Position numbers and translations under genes: made by a program
Assembly (NCBI GenBank): GCA_003151395.1
Contig: PLXJ01000050.1
Span: 117,517-165,503 of the forward strand
Length of the DNA stretch: 47,987 nt
DNA from: Actinomycetota bacterium
Lineage (GTDB): Bacteria; Actinomycetota; Actinomycetes; Nanopelagicales; Nanopelagicaceae
Reading direction: 5' to 3'
Shown: piece after piece, positions 1-8,047 of the stretch
Layout of the letters: each line of letters opens with the position of its first letter
Numbering within the stretch: position 1 is the stretch's first letter
The notes under the pieces: model-generated
What the model was told of the DNA's origin: nothing
The model's input: only the letters and a program-made list of their open reading frames with translations
The model's database searches: none

Positions 1-206
1 TATATTCTGGGAACACCATGATGCATTCCTTACCCAACTCGATCCCTAAAGTCGCGGGGCTAGCCGATCAGCATCGGGGCGGTTCAATTATGTGGGCGAT
101 GGGTATGCTCATTGATAGCCTCTGGGTAGTGCTGGCAACTAAAGATTGGTTTACTGACGAGCAGCGGCTCGCAGCAGAAGAAGATGAATCCGCAGCCCGC
201 GCCTGA
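1..206 (+). CDS. ctaG: CtaG-family cytochrome c oxidase assembly protein, C-terminal fragment
   Basis: The reading frame is open from the first codon in the window, so the gene starts upstream and only about the last 67 residues are seen. They contain the stretch LADQHRGGSIMW, followed by a hydrophobic segment and a charged tail. This resembles the last transmembrane helix of caa3-type CtaG proteins, which help deliver copper to cytochrome c oxidase. The 3' end overlaps the next small membrane gene by 23 nt, so the two are probably cotranscribed. Assignment rests on a short fragment, but ctaB and a cytochrome c biogenesis cluster in the same window fit the role. Confidence 0.72.
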   Translation, partial: YSGNTMMHSLPNSIPKVAGLADQHRGGSIMWAMGMLIDSLWVVLATKDWFTDEQRLAAEEDESAARA

Positions 207-426
207 CCTAGACCCAAAACGAAAATGGGTTTTGTGGGGGCTACCACTCTGTGGGGTTATGGGATTTTGGGAATTCGACCGTGCGCTCGGCGGAAATCAC
301 CTCAGTTGGGTTTATGTCATCGAGTGGCCATTTTTTGGAGTCTTTATTTATTATATGTATTGGAAACTCTCCCAACCACAGGAGCTCTATGATGATTCTG
401 ATGACCCTCCGCGCGAGGTCGAGTAA
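184..426 (+). CDS. Small two-helix membrane protein with EWP motif, unknown function
   Basis: This 80-residue protein has two predicted membrane segments (about residues 14-30 and 42-62), the second starting with YVIEWPFFGVF. A short acidic tail follows. The combination of a conserved SWVYVxEWP-type motif and a WKL sequence after the second helix resembles small uncharacterised membrane proteins seen in many actinobacteria. The ATG lies inside the end of the upstream ctaG-like gene (23 nt overlap), which implies translational coupling and hints at a role near the respiratory oxidase. No catalytic residues are visible and I do not assign a function. Confidence 0.68.
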   Translation: MNPQPAPDLDPKRKWVLWGLPLCGVMGFWEFDRALGGNHLSWVYVIEWPFFGVFIYYMYWKLSQPQELYDDSDDPPREVE

Positions 427-436
427 CAACACTGAG

Positions 437-442
437 TAAACT
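437..442 (+). promoter_or_regulatory. Putative leaderless -10 element (TAAACT) of the esterase gene
   Basis: TAAACT lies 9 nt upstream of the ATG at 452. No strong purine-rich ribosome site intervenes apart from GGGG. The spacing matches the other leaderless candidates in the window, but it is at the long end of the range. Confidence 0.35.
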
Positions 443-451
443 GGGGTTACC

Positions 452-1651
452 ATGTTGCCCCTCTTATCGCTCTCTACTGAAGTTGAATTTTGGATAGCAA
501 CTTTCGCGATCTTGGTCGTTACGGTCTTCTATTGGCATAAATTTGCAGTTCATAATTGGAAAAACATCACCGCACGATTTTCCTTAATCATTACCATTCA
601 ATGCTTTGCCCTTGCATCTATGGGTGTCACCATCAATCGCTCTGGTGAATTTTACGGTAGTTGGTCTGATCTCTTTGGAGCACAAGGGCAATATCAAAAA
701 ATTGCTATAAGCCCATCAAAACTCTCACAATTTAGTGCGGTAGATCTCGCTAATGCCACCCATACCAAAGGGGGGAGTTTAATTTTTCGAAAAGTGATCA
801 AAGGTGAGAAGTCCGGTATTTCAAATGTGGTTTATGTTGTTGCTTCGCCAAAGATAGCGGCGCAACTAGAAAGTCCGCTTCATTCAGTGGGTAATTATTA
901 TCAAGTCGTGGAGCTCTTTCCAGGGAGTCCTGGCGTTCCACAGACTTGGATCGGAACGTTAGATGGCATAACGACTATGGAAAATTTGGAGATCGCGGGA
1001 AGGATCCCTCCAACCATTGCGGTCATTCCTGCGATTAATGTGCAACCTGGACAGGATACCGAATGTATGAACTTCGTTGGTGGTGCACAAGTGGAGACTT
1101 GGATAACGAAAGACATGAAGACATTTATGTTGAAATTCATGGGAATAGATAATCGGCTCTGGTCTTCGTATGGATACTCAACTGGCGGTTGGTGCGCTGC
1201 GGAAGTAGCGGTATTGCATCAAGATCTATATTCACAAGGGGTATCTCTCGCCGGCTACTTCAGTCCGTTGCTTCCCTTGGGTCTATCCAAGCGTGAGAAG
1301 AATTACCTTTCCACTCATTACGACTTGGTAAGTCATTTAGTTCACGGTCCGCGCAATACCAAGATAATGATTATTGCGTCCGTGAAAGATCGCTTTGCAA
1401 ATAGTTCGGCGCAAAACTTCATGAAGAGCGCGCTCACTCTTATTCCAATTAAATACGTTCCAATTCCTACGGGTGGCCACAATATTGGTGTCTGGAAACC
1501 TTATGTCGCGAGCGGGTTCTTATGGCTGAGTGGCGCAAACGAAATCATCTCCTCCGCCTCGCCTACGCCACAATCTCCTACTCCTACTCCTACTCTTGCT
1601 CCGACTCCTACAACTACGCCCACGCCTAGTGCGAGCGGAAGCCCGAAATAA
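452..1651 (+). CDS. Membrane-anchored alpha/beta-hydrolase (esterase D/antigen 85-like)
   Basis: This 399-residue protein begins with two or more hydrophobic segments (about residues 10-27 and 43-60), followed by an extracytoplasmic hydrolase domain. A nucleophile elbow GYSTGG (Ser within G-x-S-x-G-G), an acidic residue in SVKDRF and a histidine in TGGHN, in that order, make a plausible catalytic triad of the putative-esterase family that includes antigen 85. The last 35 or so residues are a Ser/Pro/Thr repeat likely to be disordered. The substrate cannot be read from sequence; a cell-wall lipid or acyl ester is a guess. The 3' end overlaps the convergent LPG-synthase gene by 26 bp. Confidence 0.8.
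   Translation: MLPLLSLSTEVEFWIATFAILVVTVFYWHKFAVHNWKNITARFSLIITIQCFALASMGVTINRSGEFYGSWSDLFGAQGQYQKIAISPSKLSQFSAVDLANATHTKGGSLIFRKVIKGEKSGISNVVYVVASPKIAAQLESPLHSVGNYYQVVELFPGSPGVPQTWIGTLDGITTMENLEIAGRIPPTIAVIPAINVQPGQDTECMNFVGGAQVETWITKDMKTFMLKFMGIDNRLWSSYGYSTGGWCAAEVAVLHQDLYSQGVSLAGYFSPLLPLGLSKREKNYLSTHYDLVSHLVHGPRNTKIMIIASVKDRFANSSAQNFMKSALTLIPIKYVPIPTGGHNIGVWKPYVASGFLWLSGANEIISSASPTPQSPTPTPTLAPTPTTTPTPSASGSPK
1575..1592 (+). repeat. CTCCTA hexamer microsatellite inside the esterase tail
   Basis: Three perfect tandem copies of the hexamer CTCCTA occur here, followed by degenerate copies to about 1625. They encode the Pro/Thr-rich tail of the esterase. Slippage would change tail length in multiples of two residues without a frameshift. 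Confidence 0.7.
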
Positions 1652-3293
1652 ATTTTTCGGCGCGCAAAGCGGCCCATCCAACTTTTGGCAAGTCGGCTGC
1701 TCGCGGATAGAGAACGTATCTTGTTTCCCAACCTGGCTGGAACTTTGCGTTGAAACGATAGAGCGACTCGACTTGAAAAAAGTTTGATGAGAAGCGAATT
1801 AGGTTTCTCATTCCTCGCGTGATTGGTCCAGCGCTAATTTTGTCGGCGCGCTCAAATAATGAACGAAATGCGGCGAAATTGAGCGAGACGTGTGCCAAAT
1901 TATGGGTACGCGCGTACTCAACGGAGTCGACAATCATTAACTCATTGACACCAGGGTCTGTGCCGCGTTCGCGTTGCATGCGATCAAGAGAGAGCCCATT
2001 AGTTGTCCACGGGACGTAATATTGCAGACCTTTGATCTGACCTTCTAGCCAGGCAATTGTTATGTAAGTGTCCGGGTCGCCATCATCGCCAAATCGATCC
2101 ATGGACATCGAAAATCCGCGCTCCGCCACGCCATATCGCCATTCGTGCGCAAGTTTCCGCAGATTAATTCGGGTGGGCTCATCAAGTTCTGACCACTTGT
2201 GAGTAGTACAGGAATAACCTTTACGTTTAATGCGGTTTACCATCTGGCGAACATTCGCCATCGGGCGTCCTTCTAAAGTGAAGTCCTTTACTGCGATGAT
2301 CGCCTCATCGCCTATATCAATCGCAATCATCCCTGCATGTTCTAGCCAAACTTCTCCGCCATGATCACTGCAGCCCATGACGGCCGGAGTCCAGGCATAT
2401 TCTTCGGCGATCTTAATAAATTCCGCAATCGCATCTGGCCACAAGCTGTATTCACCAAATGGATCACCACTTGCGAGCATGACGCCACCTTGCACCCGAT
2501 AAGCAATACCAGCCTTGCGATTAGGAGCCCAGACCACACTTTTATCGCGCCTGGTGGCAAAGTATCCAAGTGAATCCTGTTCGAGATCATGCTTTATTAA
2601 AGTTCTCACCTGATTTAAATCATCATCGGTCATTTTAGGGATTGGTTTTACTCGACGAATATATAACCAGAGTGGGACGATCAGGGTAAAGACCCCAAAG
2701 GTTCCAAGTGTAAATGCAATTAAATCACTGGCTCTTTCAGAAGTGAATTTAACTGGACCGGATACTCCGACGAATCCCTCAACGATGAAGAGGAGGATGT
2801 TCTTAATCGAAGGAGTTCCAACTATTTCATCTTGATTTCTAAATTTAAGAAGCATCAAACTTGCAATGAAGAACACGACGAGTGCAATTCCAAAGCCAAT
2901 AAAGGGTTGAAGACGTGTACTTGGATCAGATTTTGCATAAAAAGATTTATTAGATATTAAGAGCAACAAGATGCTGACAACTGATAGCGCAATTTGAACT
3001 GGATGGTGACTAGCTCTAAATAATTCCGTCGAAAGATTAATGAAGAGGATTATTAAAGCTAAAACCCATGCCCGACGTTTACGTCTGGATAAACCGCGGG
3101 CCAAAATCATCAAAATCATTCCTGTAAAAATGGCGGTGGCTGTAGCCGAACCATTTAAAAAGACTGGAATCAAATGGTCTAACTTGTGGACAGGAGCGCG
3201 AAATTTTCGAGAAACGTTTGCGAGAATGTCGAAGAGCCCAACCAGGAAAGTTGCTCGACCTATCCAGACTGGAACCCAACGTTGTGATTTCAT
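1626..3293 (-). CDS. Phosphatidylglycerol lysyltransferase-like membrane protein (DUF2156/LPG synthase)
   Basis: This 555-residue protein has an N-terminal half with about six hydrophobic segments (to about residue 225) and a C-terminal soluble domain. The C-terminal domain resembles the bacterial LPG synthetase domain (DUF2156) of MprF and of mycobacterial LysX: GVMLASGDPFGEYSLW, then RQMVNRIKRKGY, then a long GNAT-like region. Family members transfer an aminoacyl group from tRNA to phosphatidylglycerol, or are used for related lipid modification. Which amino acid is used here is unknown. Its ATG overlaps the stop of the upstream beta-propeller gene by 1 nt (TAATG), so these are coupled. The LysX-type fused lysyl-tRNA synthetase is absent; lysS is separate in this window. 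Confidence 0.82.
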   Translation of the reverse strand: MKSQRWVPVWIGRATFLVGLFDILANVSRKFRAPVHKLDHLIPVFLNGSATATAIFTGMILMILARGLSRRKRRAWVLALIILFINLSTELFRASHHPVQIALSVVSILLLLISNKSFYAKSDPSTRLQPFIGFGIALVVFFIASLMLLKFRNQDEIVGTPSIKNILLFIVEGFVGVSGPVKFTSERASDLIAFTLGTFGVFTLIVPLWLYIRRVKPIPKMTDDDLNQVRTLIKHDLEQDSLGYFATRRDKSVVWAPNRKAGIAYRVQGGVMLASGDPFGEYSLWPDAIAEFIKIAEEYAWTPAVMGCSDHGGEVWLEHAGMIAIDIGDEAIIAVKDFTLEGRPMANVRQMVNRIKRKGYSCTTHKWSELDEPTRINLRKLAHEWRYGVAERGFSMSMDRFGDDGDPDTYITIAWLEGQIKGLQYYVPWTTNGLSLDRMQRERGTDPGVNELMIVDSVEYARTHNLAHVSLNFAAFRSLFERADKISAGPITRGMRNLIRFSSNFFQVESLYRFNAKFQPGWETRYVLYPRAADLPKVGWAALRAEKFISGFRSH

Positions 3294-4441
3294 TATCTAA
3301 ATACTCCCGTATGTCCGAGTGAATAGCGACCAGGTTGTGGATAGAAAGCCAAACCATGAGGTTCTTTTCCAACTTTAATACTTCGAAGAAATTTTCCATG
3401 AACTATGTCAAAGACGTAAACCACGTTGTCGTAGCGCCCAGATACCCAGAATTGAGTTCCATCGGCGGAAATTCCACCCATATCGGGGGAGCCACCTCCC
3501 GGAATCTTCCATTTAGCAACCAATTTGTTATCCGAAAAACGAAGCTCAGAGACGCTTCCCTCTCCTCGATTAGAAATAAGAAGGTATTTCGAGTCACGCG
3601 TGACGTACATACCATGAGCTTCAACGCCAGTAGGAATAAAAGAGACCTCTCCAAAGTGAGCGGCAGGCATTACCCAGACTCCATTTTCCATCATGTCTGC
3701 GATGTAAAAAGTTTTGCCATCCGGTGAAATCTTCACATCCTGTGGGGTGGGAGCATCCGCTTGGTTCATATGCTTATAAGTCGGTAAGAGTTTCCCGTTA
3801 ACGGATTTCGAAGGAAGCGTAAAATAACTAACTACGCTCATTTTGGCTGTGTTAACCCAAATAAGTTTTCCAGAAAACTCGCACGATGCTACGAAAAAAT
3901 TACCGTCAGCCGTGAAGTCCGCGTGGTTTAGGCCGTCGCAAGAGACGTGAACGATTTTTTTTATGGCCATCGTGTGTGGGTCACGAAAGACGATCTCCTT
4001 GTCGGCTTCCGCCATCACGATGGCGTATTTGCCGTTGGGGGTAAAGTACAAATTATAAGGATCATGGACGTAGATAGATTTTCCTGGCAAGCCAGTCATT
4101 GGATCGATTGGAGTTAAATGATTTCCCTCGTCATCATTAACCCAGAGAGTCTTGAGATCCCACGAAGGAACTACATGTTGTGGTCCCTTAGGTACGCTAA
4201 ATGTGCGAATAATTTTAAATGTTTTTGGATCGATTTCAGTGATTGAGTTGCCGGTGTGGTTTGGTACGTATACCCGTTCCGGGAAATTTTTTACTACGGG
4301 GCTTAGATTATTTGGGCGGTCGGCCGCGTAAATATCGTTGGGATCAGTTACGGGAGGCATACCAGCCAGTGGGGTAGAAGCTTGCGCAGAAGTGGGAATT
4401 AAGGCAACGCAGAGCGCAAAAATAATTAGGGCTTTTTTCAC
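3293..4441 (-). CDS. Secreted YncE-like (YVTN) beta-propeller protein
   Basis: This 382-residue protein has a clear Sec signal peptide (MKKALIIFALCVALIPTSAQA, cleavage after about residue 21). Repeated blades follow, of the type VYVPNHTGNSITEIDPKTFKIIRTF and TFYIADMMENGVWVM, spaced about 40-45 residues apart. This is typical of seven-bladed YncE/YVTN propellers. Such proteins are extracytoplasmic binding scaffolds or, in a few cases, enzymes; no catalytic site is visible. It sits between a Tat-exported deacetylase (6 nt away) and an LPG-synthase-like gene (1 nt overlap), which suggests one envelope-related operon. Confidence 0.82.
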   Translation of the reverse strand: MKKALIIFALCVALIPTSAQASTPLAGMPPVTDPNDIYAADRPNNLSPVVKNFPERVYVPNHTGNSITEIDPKTFKIIRTFSVPKGPQHVVPSWDLKTLWVNDDEGNHLTPIDPMTGLPGKSIYVHDPYNLYFTPNGKYAIVMAEADKEIVFRDPHTMAIKKIVHVSCDGLNHADFTADGNFFVASCEFSGKLIWVNTAKMSVVSYFTLPSKSVNGKLLPTYKHMNQADAPTPQDVKISPDGKTFYIADMMENGVWVMPAAHFGEVSFIPTGVEAHGMYVTRDSKYLLISNRGEGSVSELRFSDNKLVAKWKIPGGGSPDMGGISADGTQFWVSGRYDNVVYVFDIVHGKFLRSIKVGKEPHGLAFYPQPGRYSLGHTGVFR

Positions 4442-4447
4442 AAGAAA

Positions 4448-5224
4448 TTACGCTCCAAGTAGAGTAGTGAGTGTGACTGGGATGAGTCCCTTGGCATGCA
4501 GATTTTCTAAGAGAGTAGGCATCGCGTCGATAGTGTCTTGATGCCCGAAGTGCAAACTCACGATACTTCCGTTTTTGATAACGCTACTAATGTCAGCTAG
4601 CACAGCGCGCTTTCCAACGTCTTGATAATCATGGGAGTCAACATCATAGGAAATGCATTGTTTGTAACCGTATTTAATCGCGGCTTTGCGAATGATTGCA
4701 TTTGAATTTTGCGTCCCAGATGGACGGAACCATTTACCGTGGTTGCCAATCAATTTCTTCAACTCCGCGGCGCACCCGGCAATTTCAGCGTCAACTTTCT
4801 TTGCGTTTAAAGTTTTCATTTGATAATGATTCATTGTGTGATTCCCAAGGTCATAACCTGCATTGAGCATCTGTTTGGCAACTGATGGATAACCTTGTAA
4901 CCAGTTTCCGATTGCAAAGACCGAAATCGGTGTTGATGTACTTTTGAAAATTGCTAGCAGTTTTTGAACAATCGCTGGATCGCCGGCACCGTGAAAGGTG
5001 AGCGCAACTTCGGATTTATTACGCGAACCGTTTGCAATATCTGGATTTGCCGCGTTTGCCTGTAGATCTAGGTCCGAAATGCCCGAAATCAGCGTAGCCC
5101 CAGCAACGACCGCGCTACTTTTTAAGAATTGACGACGATTTAGGGGCACCGTCCAAGGATACTTCCTGCGTTGCGCTGCGAGGTTAACCCTTGAGTTGCT
5201 ACTGTAAGGGGAGCACTCATTCAT
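4448..5224 (-). CDS. Tat-exported polysaccharide deacetylase (NodB fold) with altered motif 1
   Basis: From the ATG at 5224 the protein is 258 residues. That start is preferred over an upstream in-frame ATG at 5266 because GGGGGA lies just upstream of it. A twin-arginine signal NRRQFLKSS is at residues 29-37, followed by a hydrophobic stretch. NodB-like motifs follow: TFHGAGD (76-82) in place of TFDDGP, HTMNH (129-133, metal-binding histidines), RPSGTQN (167-173), SYDVDSHDY and LHFGH (224-228). Family members remove acetyl groups from peptidoglycan or other glycans. The missing tandem aspartates in motif 1 mean catalysis must differ or may be lost, although an aspartate sits at position 82. 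It is first in a three-gene minus-strand operon. Confidence 0.82.
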   Translation of the reverse strand: MNECSPYSSNSRVNLAAQRRKYPWTVPLNRRQFLKSSAVVAGATLISGISDLDLQANAANPDIANGSRNKSEVALTFHGAGDPAIVQKLLAIFKSTSTPISVFAIGNWLQGYPSVAKQMLNAGYDLGNHTMNHYQMKTLNAKKVDAEIAGCAAELKKLIGNHGKWFRPSGTQNSNAIIRKAAIKYGYKQCISYDVDSHDYQDVGKRAVLADISSVIKNGSIVSLHFGHQDTIDAMPTLLENLHAKGLIPVTLTTLLGA

Positions 5225-5287
5225 GTGATCCCCCGGCGTGGGGGGAGGCAGTTTGAAGGCGTTCATGAGGCTATAGGGGGTCGGATC

Positions 5288-6220
5288 GTGAGTGACGACG
5301 ACGATAATGGCTTAGACGATATTGTTACCGAGGAAATGCTCTGGGAGCGGATACCCGAAACTACTGGACTTGAACGCGCAAATACTTATTACGAGCTGAG
5401 CGCTCGGATCTATGCCCGTGGGCAGTATGACGAAGCGCTCGCGCTTGCAGAAACCGCACGCGACATTTATACGGAACTAGGTGCGGTAGCTCCTGCCGAT
5501 GGATTGGCGCAGGCTTATTCGGCGATCGGCTACAACTTAAACCAACTCAAGCGTAATTCTGAAGCAGCCTCTGCCATGAGCAAGGCAGTGGACTTGTTGC
5601 GAGAGTCGAAGTCACCGCTTGCAATTGACCTTGCCTGCACGCTTGGCGAATGGTGTTTTGGTGCAAAGGATTATGTAAAGACGATCGAATGCATGCGTGA
5701 ATGCGTTCAAGAACATCTCGTCGACGGCAATGAAGCTGGCGCAGCAAATGACCTCCATCTCATTGGTTGTGCCCATCGCGAATTGGGTCAACACGAAAAA
5801 TCTGCGGAGGCGTTTCGAGAAGCTCGCGCGCTCTTTAAAAGTCTCAAAGAGGTAATTAACGTTGCGCGCTGTGACCAGAAAATTGCGCACGCGCTCATCG
5901 AGCTCGGTCTTGGCGAGGAAGCGCTGGTCGCAGCTCAAAAGTCACTCGACGTCTTTGTCACTGCGCACGATCATCGCCGCGAAACCTATTCATTATTAGA
6001 GGTTGGTAAGGCCCAGATCTTGATCGGTGAAGAGCAGGAGGGCTTGGATACCCTCGAGCGGGTCCTAGAAATTGCCACCGAGAGTGATTGGAAGGATTTC
6101 GAATTTATCGTTGAAATCGAACGGCATATGGCTGGAGTTATGCGTCAGTTAGGTCGCATCGAGGAAGCCGATGAAATCGAACGCCGACTATCCTCAGTCA
6201 CCGAGATCATTGAGGAGTAG
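5288..6220 (+). CDS. TPR-repeat protein, unknown function
   Basis: This is a 310-residue acidic soluble protein from the GTG at 5288, preceded by AGGGGG about 8 nt upstream. A longer in-frame start at 5225 would overlap the divergent deacetylase. Several tetratricopeptide-like helical repeats are visible: YYELSARIYARGQYDEALALAETA, AYSAIGYNLNQLKRNSEAASAMSKA, HLIGCAHRELGQHEKSAEAFREA, and LLEVGKAQILIGEEQEGLDTLERV. There is no signal peptide and no DNA-binding or catalytic domain. It probably mediates protein-protein contacts, but the partner is not evident. The 3' end overlaps the convergent TrmH-type gene by 14 bp. Confidence 0.8.
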   Translation: MSDDDDNGLDDIVTEEMLWERIPETTGLERANTYYELSARIYARGQYDEALALAETARDIYTELGAVAPADGLAQAYSAIGYNLNQLKRNSEAASAMSKAVDLLRESKSPLAIDLACTLGEWCFGAKDYVKTIECMRECVQEHLVDGNEAGAANDLHLIGCAHRELGQHEKSAEAFREARALFKSLKEVINVARCDQKIAHALIELGLGEEALVAAQKSLDVFVTAHDHRRETYSLLEVGKAQILIGEEQEGLDTLERVLEIATESDWKDFEFIVEIERHMAGVMRQLGRIEEADEIERRLSSVTEIIEE

Positions 6221-6857
6221 GTAACTCCGGGTTCAGGTGCTGCATTGCCCAGGCATACATAGCGATCGCCCCTGCCGCTGAGGCGTTCATCGAGCGAGTC
6301 GAACCATATTGTTGGATAGCAAGCACCACAGAACAAATTTCAACGGCCTCATCTGACATTCCAGCGCCCTCTTGTCCGAAGAAAAGGACACACTTCTCGG
6401 GGAGGGGGTAGTTTTCCAGTTGCCTTGAAACGGGGAGGTTATCTATCCCAATTATTGGCGTCTCATTCTCAGCGCACCAAGTGGCAAAATCGGCAACAGT
6501 CGGATGGTGGATGACGTGAAGGTACTTATCCGTCACCATGGCACCCCGCCGATTCCAGTCACGCTTCCCAACAATATGAACGAAGCGCACGTTAAACGCG
6601 TTCGCGGTACGCACGACGGAGCCGATATTGAGGTCATGTTGCCAATTTTCGATGGCTATTTGAAGCGGATGACGCTTGGTATCCAAATCCGCCACGATGG
6701 ATGGGACTGACCAATAACGGTAGTGATCTAGAACATTTCGGCGATCGCCATTTTCAAGTAGTTCGGGGTCATATTGCTCCCCCATCGGCCAGGGCAAAGG
6801 ATGTGGGCCGACGCCAACAACGGGGAAAAACTCACCCGGTCCAATTTCTGCAGCCAC
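6207..6857 (-). CDS. SpoU/TrmH-family RNA 2'-O-methyltransferase
   Basis: This 216-residue protein starts with GTG. The three SPOUT motifs are present: NIGSVVRTAN (77-86), VLFFGQEGAGMS (157-168) and IQQYGSTRSMNASAAGAI (181-198). They form the knotted S-adenosylmethionine site and supply the catalytic arginine. It methylates a 2'-hydroxyl in tRNA or rRNA; the exact target cannot be told from sequence. The start is supported by a TAAGGT hexamer 6 nt upstream. An internal methionine at residue 25 is a possible alternative start. Confidence 0.86.
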   Translation of the reverse strand: MAAEIGPGEFFPVVGVGPHPLPWPMGEQYDPELLENGDRRNVLDHYRYWSVPSIVADLDTKRHPLQIAIENWQHDLNIGSVVRTANAFNVRFVHIVGKRDWNRRGAMVTDKYLHVIHHPTVADFATWCAENETPIIGIDNLPVSRQLENYPLPEKCVLFFGQEGAGMSDEAVEICSVVLAIQQYGSTRSMNASAAGAIAMYAWAMQHLNPELPTPQ

Positions 6858-6863
6858 CGGAAC

Positions 6864-6869
6864 ACCTTA
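6864..6869 (-). promoter_or_regulatory. Putative leaderless -10 element (TAAGGT) of the TrmH-type gene
   Basis: On the minus strand TAAGGT ends 6 nt before the GTG at 6857. The AAGG it contains could instead act as a ribosome site, so the reading is ambiguous. Confidence 0.35.
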
Positions 6870-6895
6870 ATCCATCAATTCCCACCAACGAGAGG

Positions 6896-6901
6896 CATAA
6901 T
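6896..6901 (+). promoter_or_regulatory. Putative leaderless -10 element (CATAAT) of dacB
   Basis: CATAAT, one mismatch from TATAAT, ends 6 nt before the dacB ATG at 6908. The six bases between (CGCCCC) cannot serve as a ribosome site. Confidence 0.5.
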
Positions 6902-6907
6902 CGCCCC

Positions 6908-8017
6908 ATGCTTCGCAGGGGATCCACCGCCGCCATGTGGCTTGTTGTGGCTTCTCTGCTCCTCGTCAATTCGGTTCCAGCTCAAGCTTTGGTAATACCT
7001 GAAAACTTCGTGAAGCTTGCGGATTCACCGACACTCGCTCACCCAGGAATTATTTTGATTGATCCTGCGACGGACCAAACGATTTATTCCGTCGATCCCG
7101 ACATCGGAAGAGCTCCAGCGTCCGTATTAAAATTGATTTCGATGGCAACGGTGCTTAGTACCTTTAGTCCAGATATGACTTTTAAAACCACGATAAGTGA
7201 TACACCGACCCCAGGGACTTTTATTTTGCTCGGGGAGGGCGATCCTTGGATAACGGAAAGTCCTTTTGAAGCACAGAAATATCAGCGCGCCTTTTCACCA
7301 ACGTTGATCGATAAAGTTTTGAAATTACATCCCGATCTCAAAAGCATCACGCTGGAATATGACAATGTATACGCGCTCGATGTAAAAGCACTGCAACGTT
7401 ACTTTGCCGGGCGCCTCACCATTACTCCAGTTAAAGTCAACTCTGATAACGATGCAACTACGGAGCTCGCATCAATAGAATCTCCAAAACTCGCCAAAAT
7501 TATTGAATTCACCTTGTTATATAGCGACAATGTGCTTGCCGATCGTTTGGCTCGAGCCGCCGCACAAGACATGGGTTTTTCTACGGATGCAGCTGGAATC
7601 CAATCAGCATTTACTAAGACTCTGCTCGACCTTGGGATTTCCACTGCAGGGTTGCATGTTTATGACGGAAACGGACTTTCCCATCAAAATCGAGTAACCG
7701 TTCGTCAGATCGCAGATCTTCTGGTAGCAATTAAAACTGACCCGAAGTTCAAGGTAATCATCGACGGTCTTCCAACCGCGGGGAAAACGGGAACGCTTAA
7801 GACTAGGTTTGTGCTCGATGCTCCCAAGGCGGTCGGTCTCGTGCACGCAAAAACCGGTTGGATTAATACGACCGTGAGCCTTGCGGGGTATGTGACGGTC
7901 GGGGCAAACCAGTACGTTTTTGCGGTCGTAGCAAATCACATTCACAATCTTGAAAGCGCCCGCTCCGCCGCTCGTGTAACCATCGATCAAATGTTGGGGA
8001 CTATTGCAAAGCCTTAG
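6908..8017 (+). CDS. dacB: D-alanyl-D-alanine carboxypeptidase/endopeptidase (PBP4 family)
   Basis: From the ATG at 6908 the protein has 369 residues and a signal peptide ending near PAQA (about residue 27). An upstream in-frame start at 6701 would run through the divergent TrmH-type gene and is rejected. Penicillin-binding motifs are S72-V-L-K75 (SxxK, catalytic serine), S206-D-N208 (SxN) and K315-T-G317 (KTG). The family sequences DGNGLSHQNRVT and AGKTGTLKTRF lie between. It trims or cleaves peptidoglycan peptides outside the membrane. It is shorter than many DacB proteins (commonly 450 or more), so the inserted accessory domain is reduced. It normally sits upstream of tilS in actinobacteria; here ctaB, an ABC transporter and an NlpC/P60 gene intervene. 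Confidence 0.9.
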   Translation: MLRRGSTAAMWLVVASLLLVNSVPAQALVIPENFVKLADSPTLAHPGIILIDPATDQTIYSVDPDIGRAPASVLKLISMATVLSTFSPDMTFKTTISDTPTPGTFILLGEGDPWITESPFEAQKYQRAFSPTLIDKVLKLHPDLKSITLEYDNVYALDVKALQRYFAGRLTITPVKVNSDNDATTELASIESPKLAKIIEFTLLYSDNVLADRLARAAAQDMGFSTDAAGIQSAFTKTLLDLGISTAGLHVYDGNGLSHQNRVTVRQIADLLVAIKTDPKFKVIIDGLPTAGKTGTLKTRFVLDAPKAVGLVHAKTGWINTTVSLAGYVTVGANQYVFAVVANHIHNLESARSAARVTIDQMLGTIAKP

Positions 8018-8035
8018 GGTTGCCGAATTCGTGGT

Positions 8036-8041
8036 TAGAAT
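8036..8041 (+). promoter_or_regulatory. Putative leaderless -10 element (TAGAAT) of ctaB
   Basis: TAGAAT ends 6 nt before the ATG at 8048, and no ribosome site is visible. This decides for ATG 8048 over the TTG two codons upstream. Confidence 0.5.
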
Positions 8042-8047
8042 TTGGAT

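Noticed and set aside
1626-3293. LysX-type fusion with lysyl-tRNA synthetase
   Set aside because: The gene ends after the DUF2156-like domain and lysS is an independent gene at 21973-23475.
6701-6907. Extended dacB N-terminus
   Set aside because: It would run through the TrmH-type gene and place the signal peptide internally.
8020-8041. TTGCCG/TAGAAT as a -35/-10 pair for ctaB
   Set aside because: The spacer is only 10 nt, too short for a normal promoter; only the -10 element is kept.
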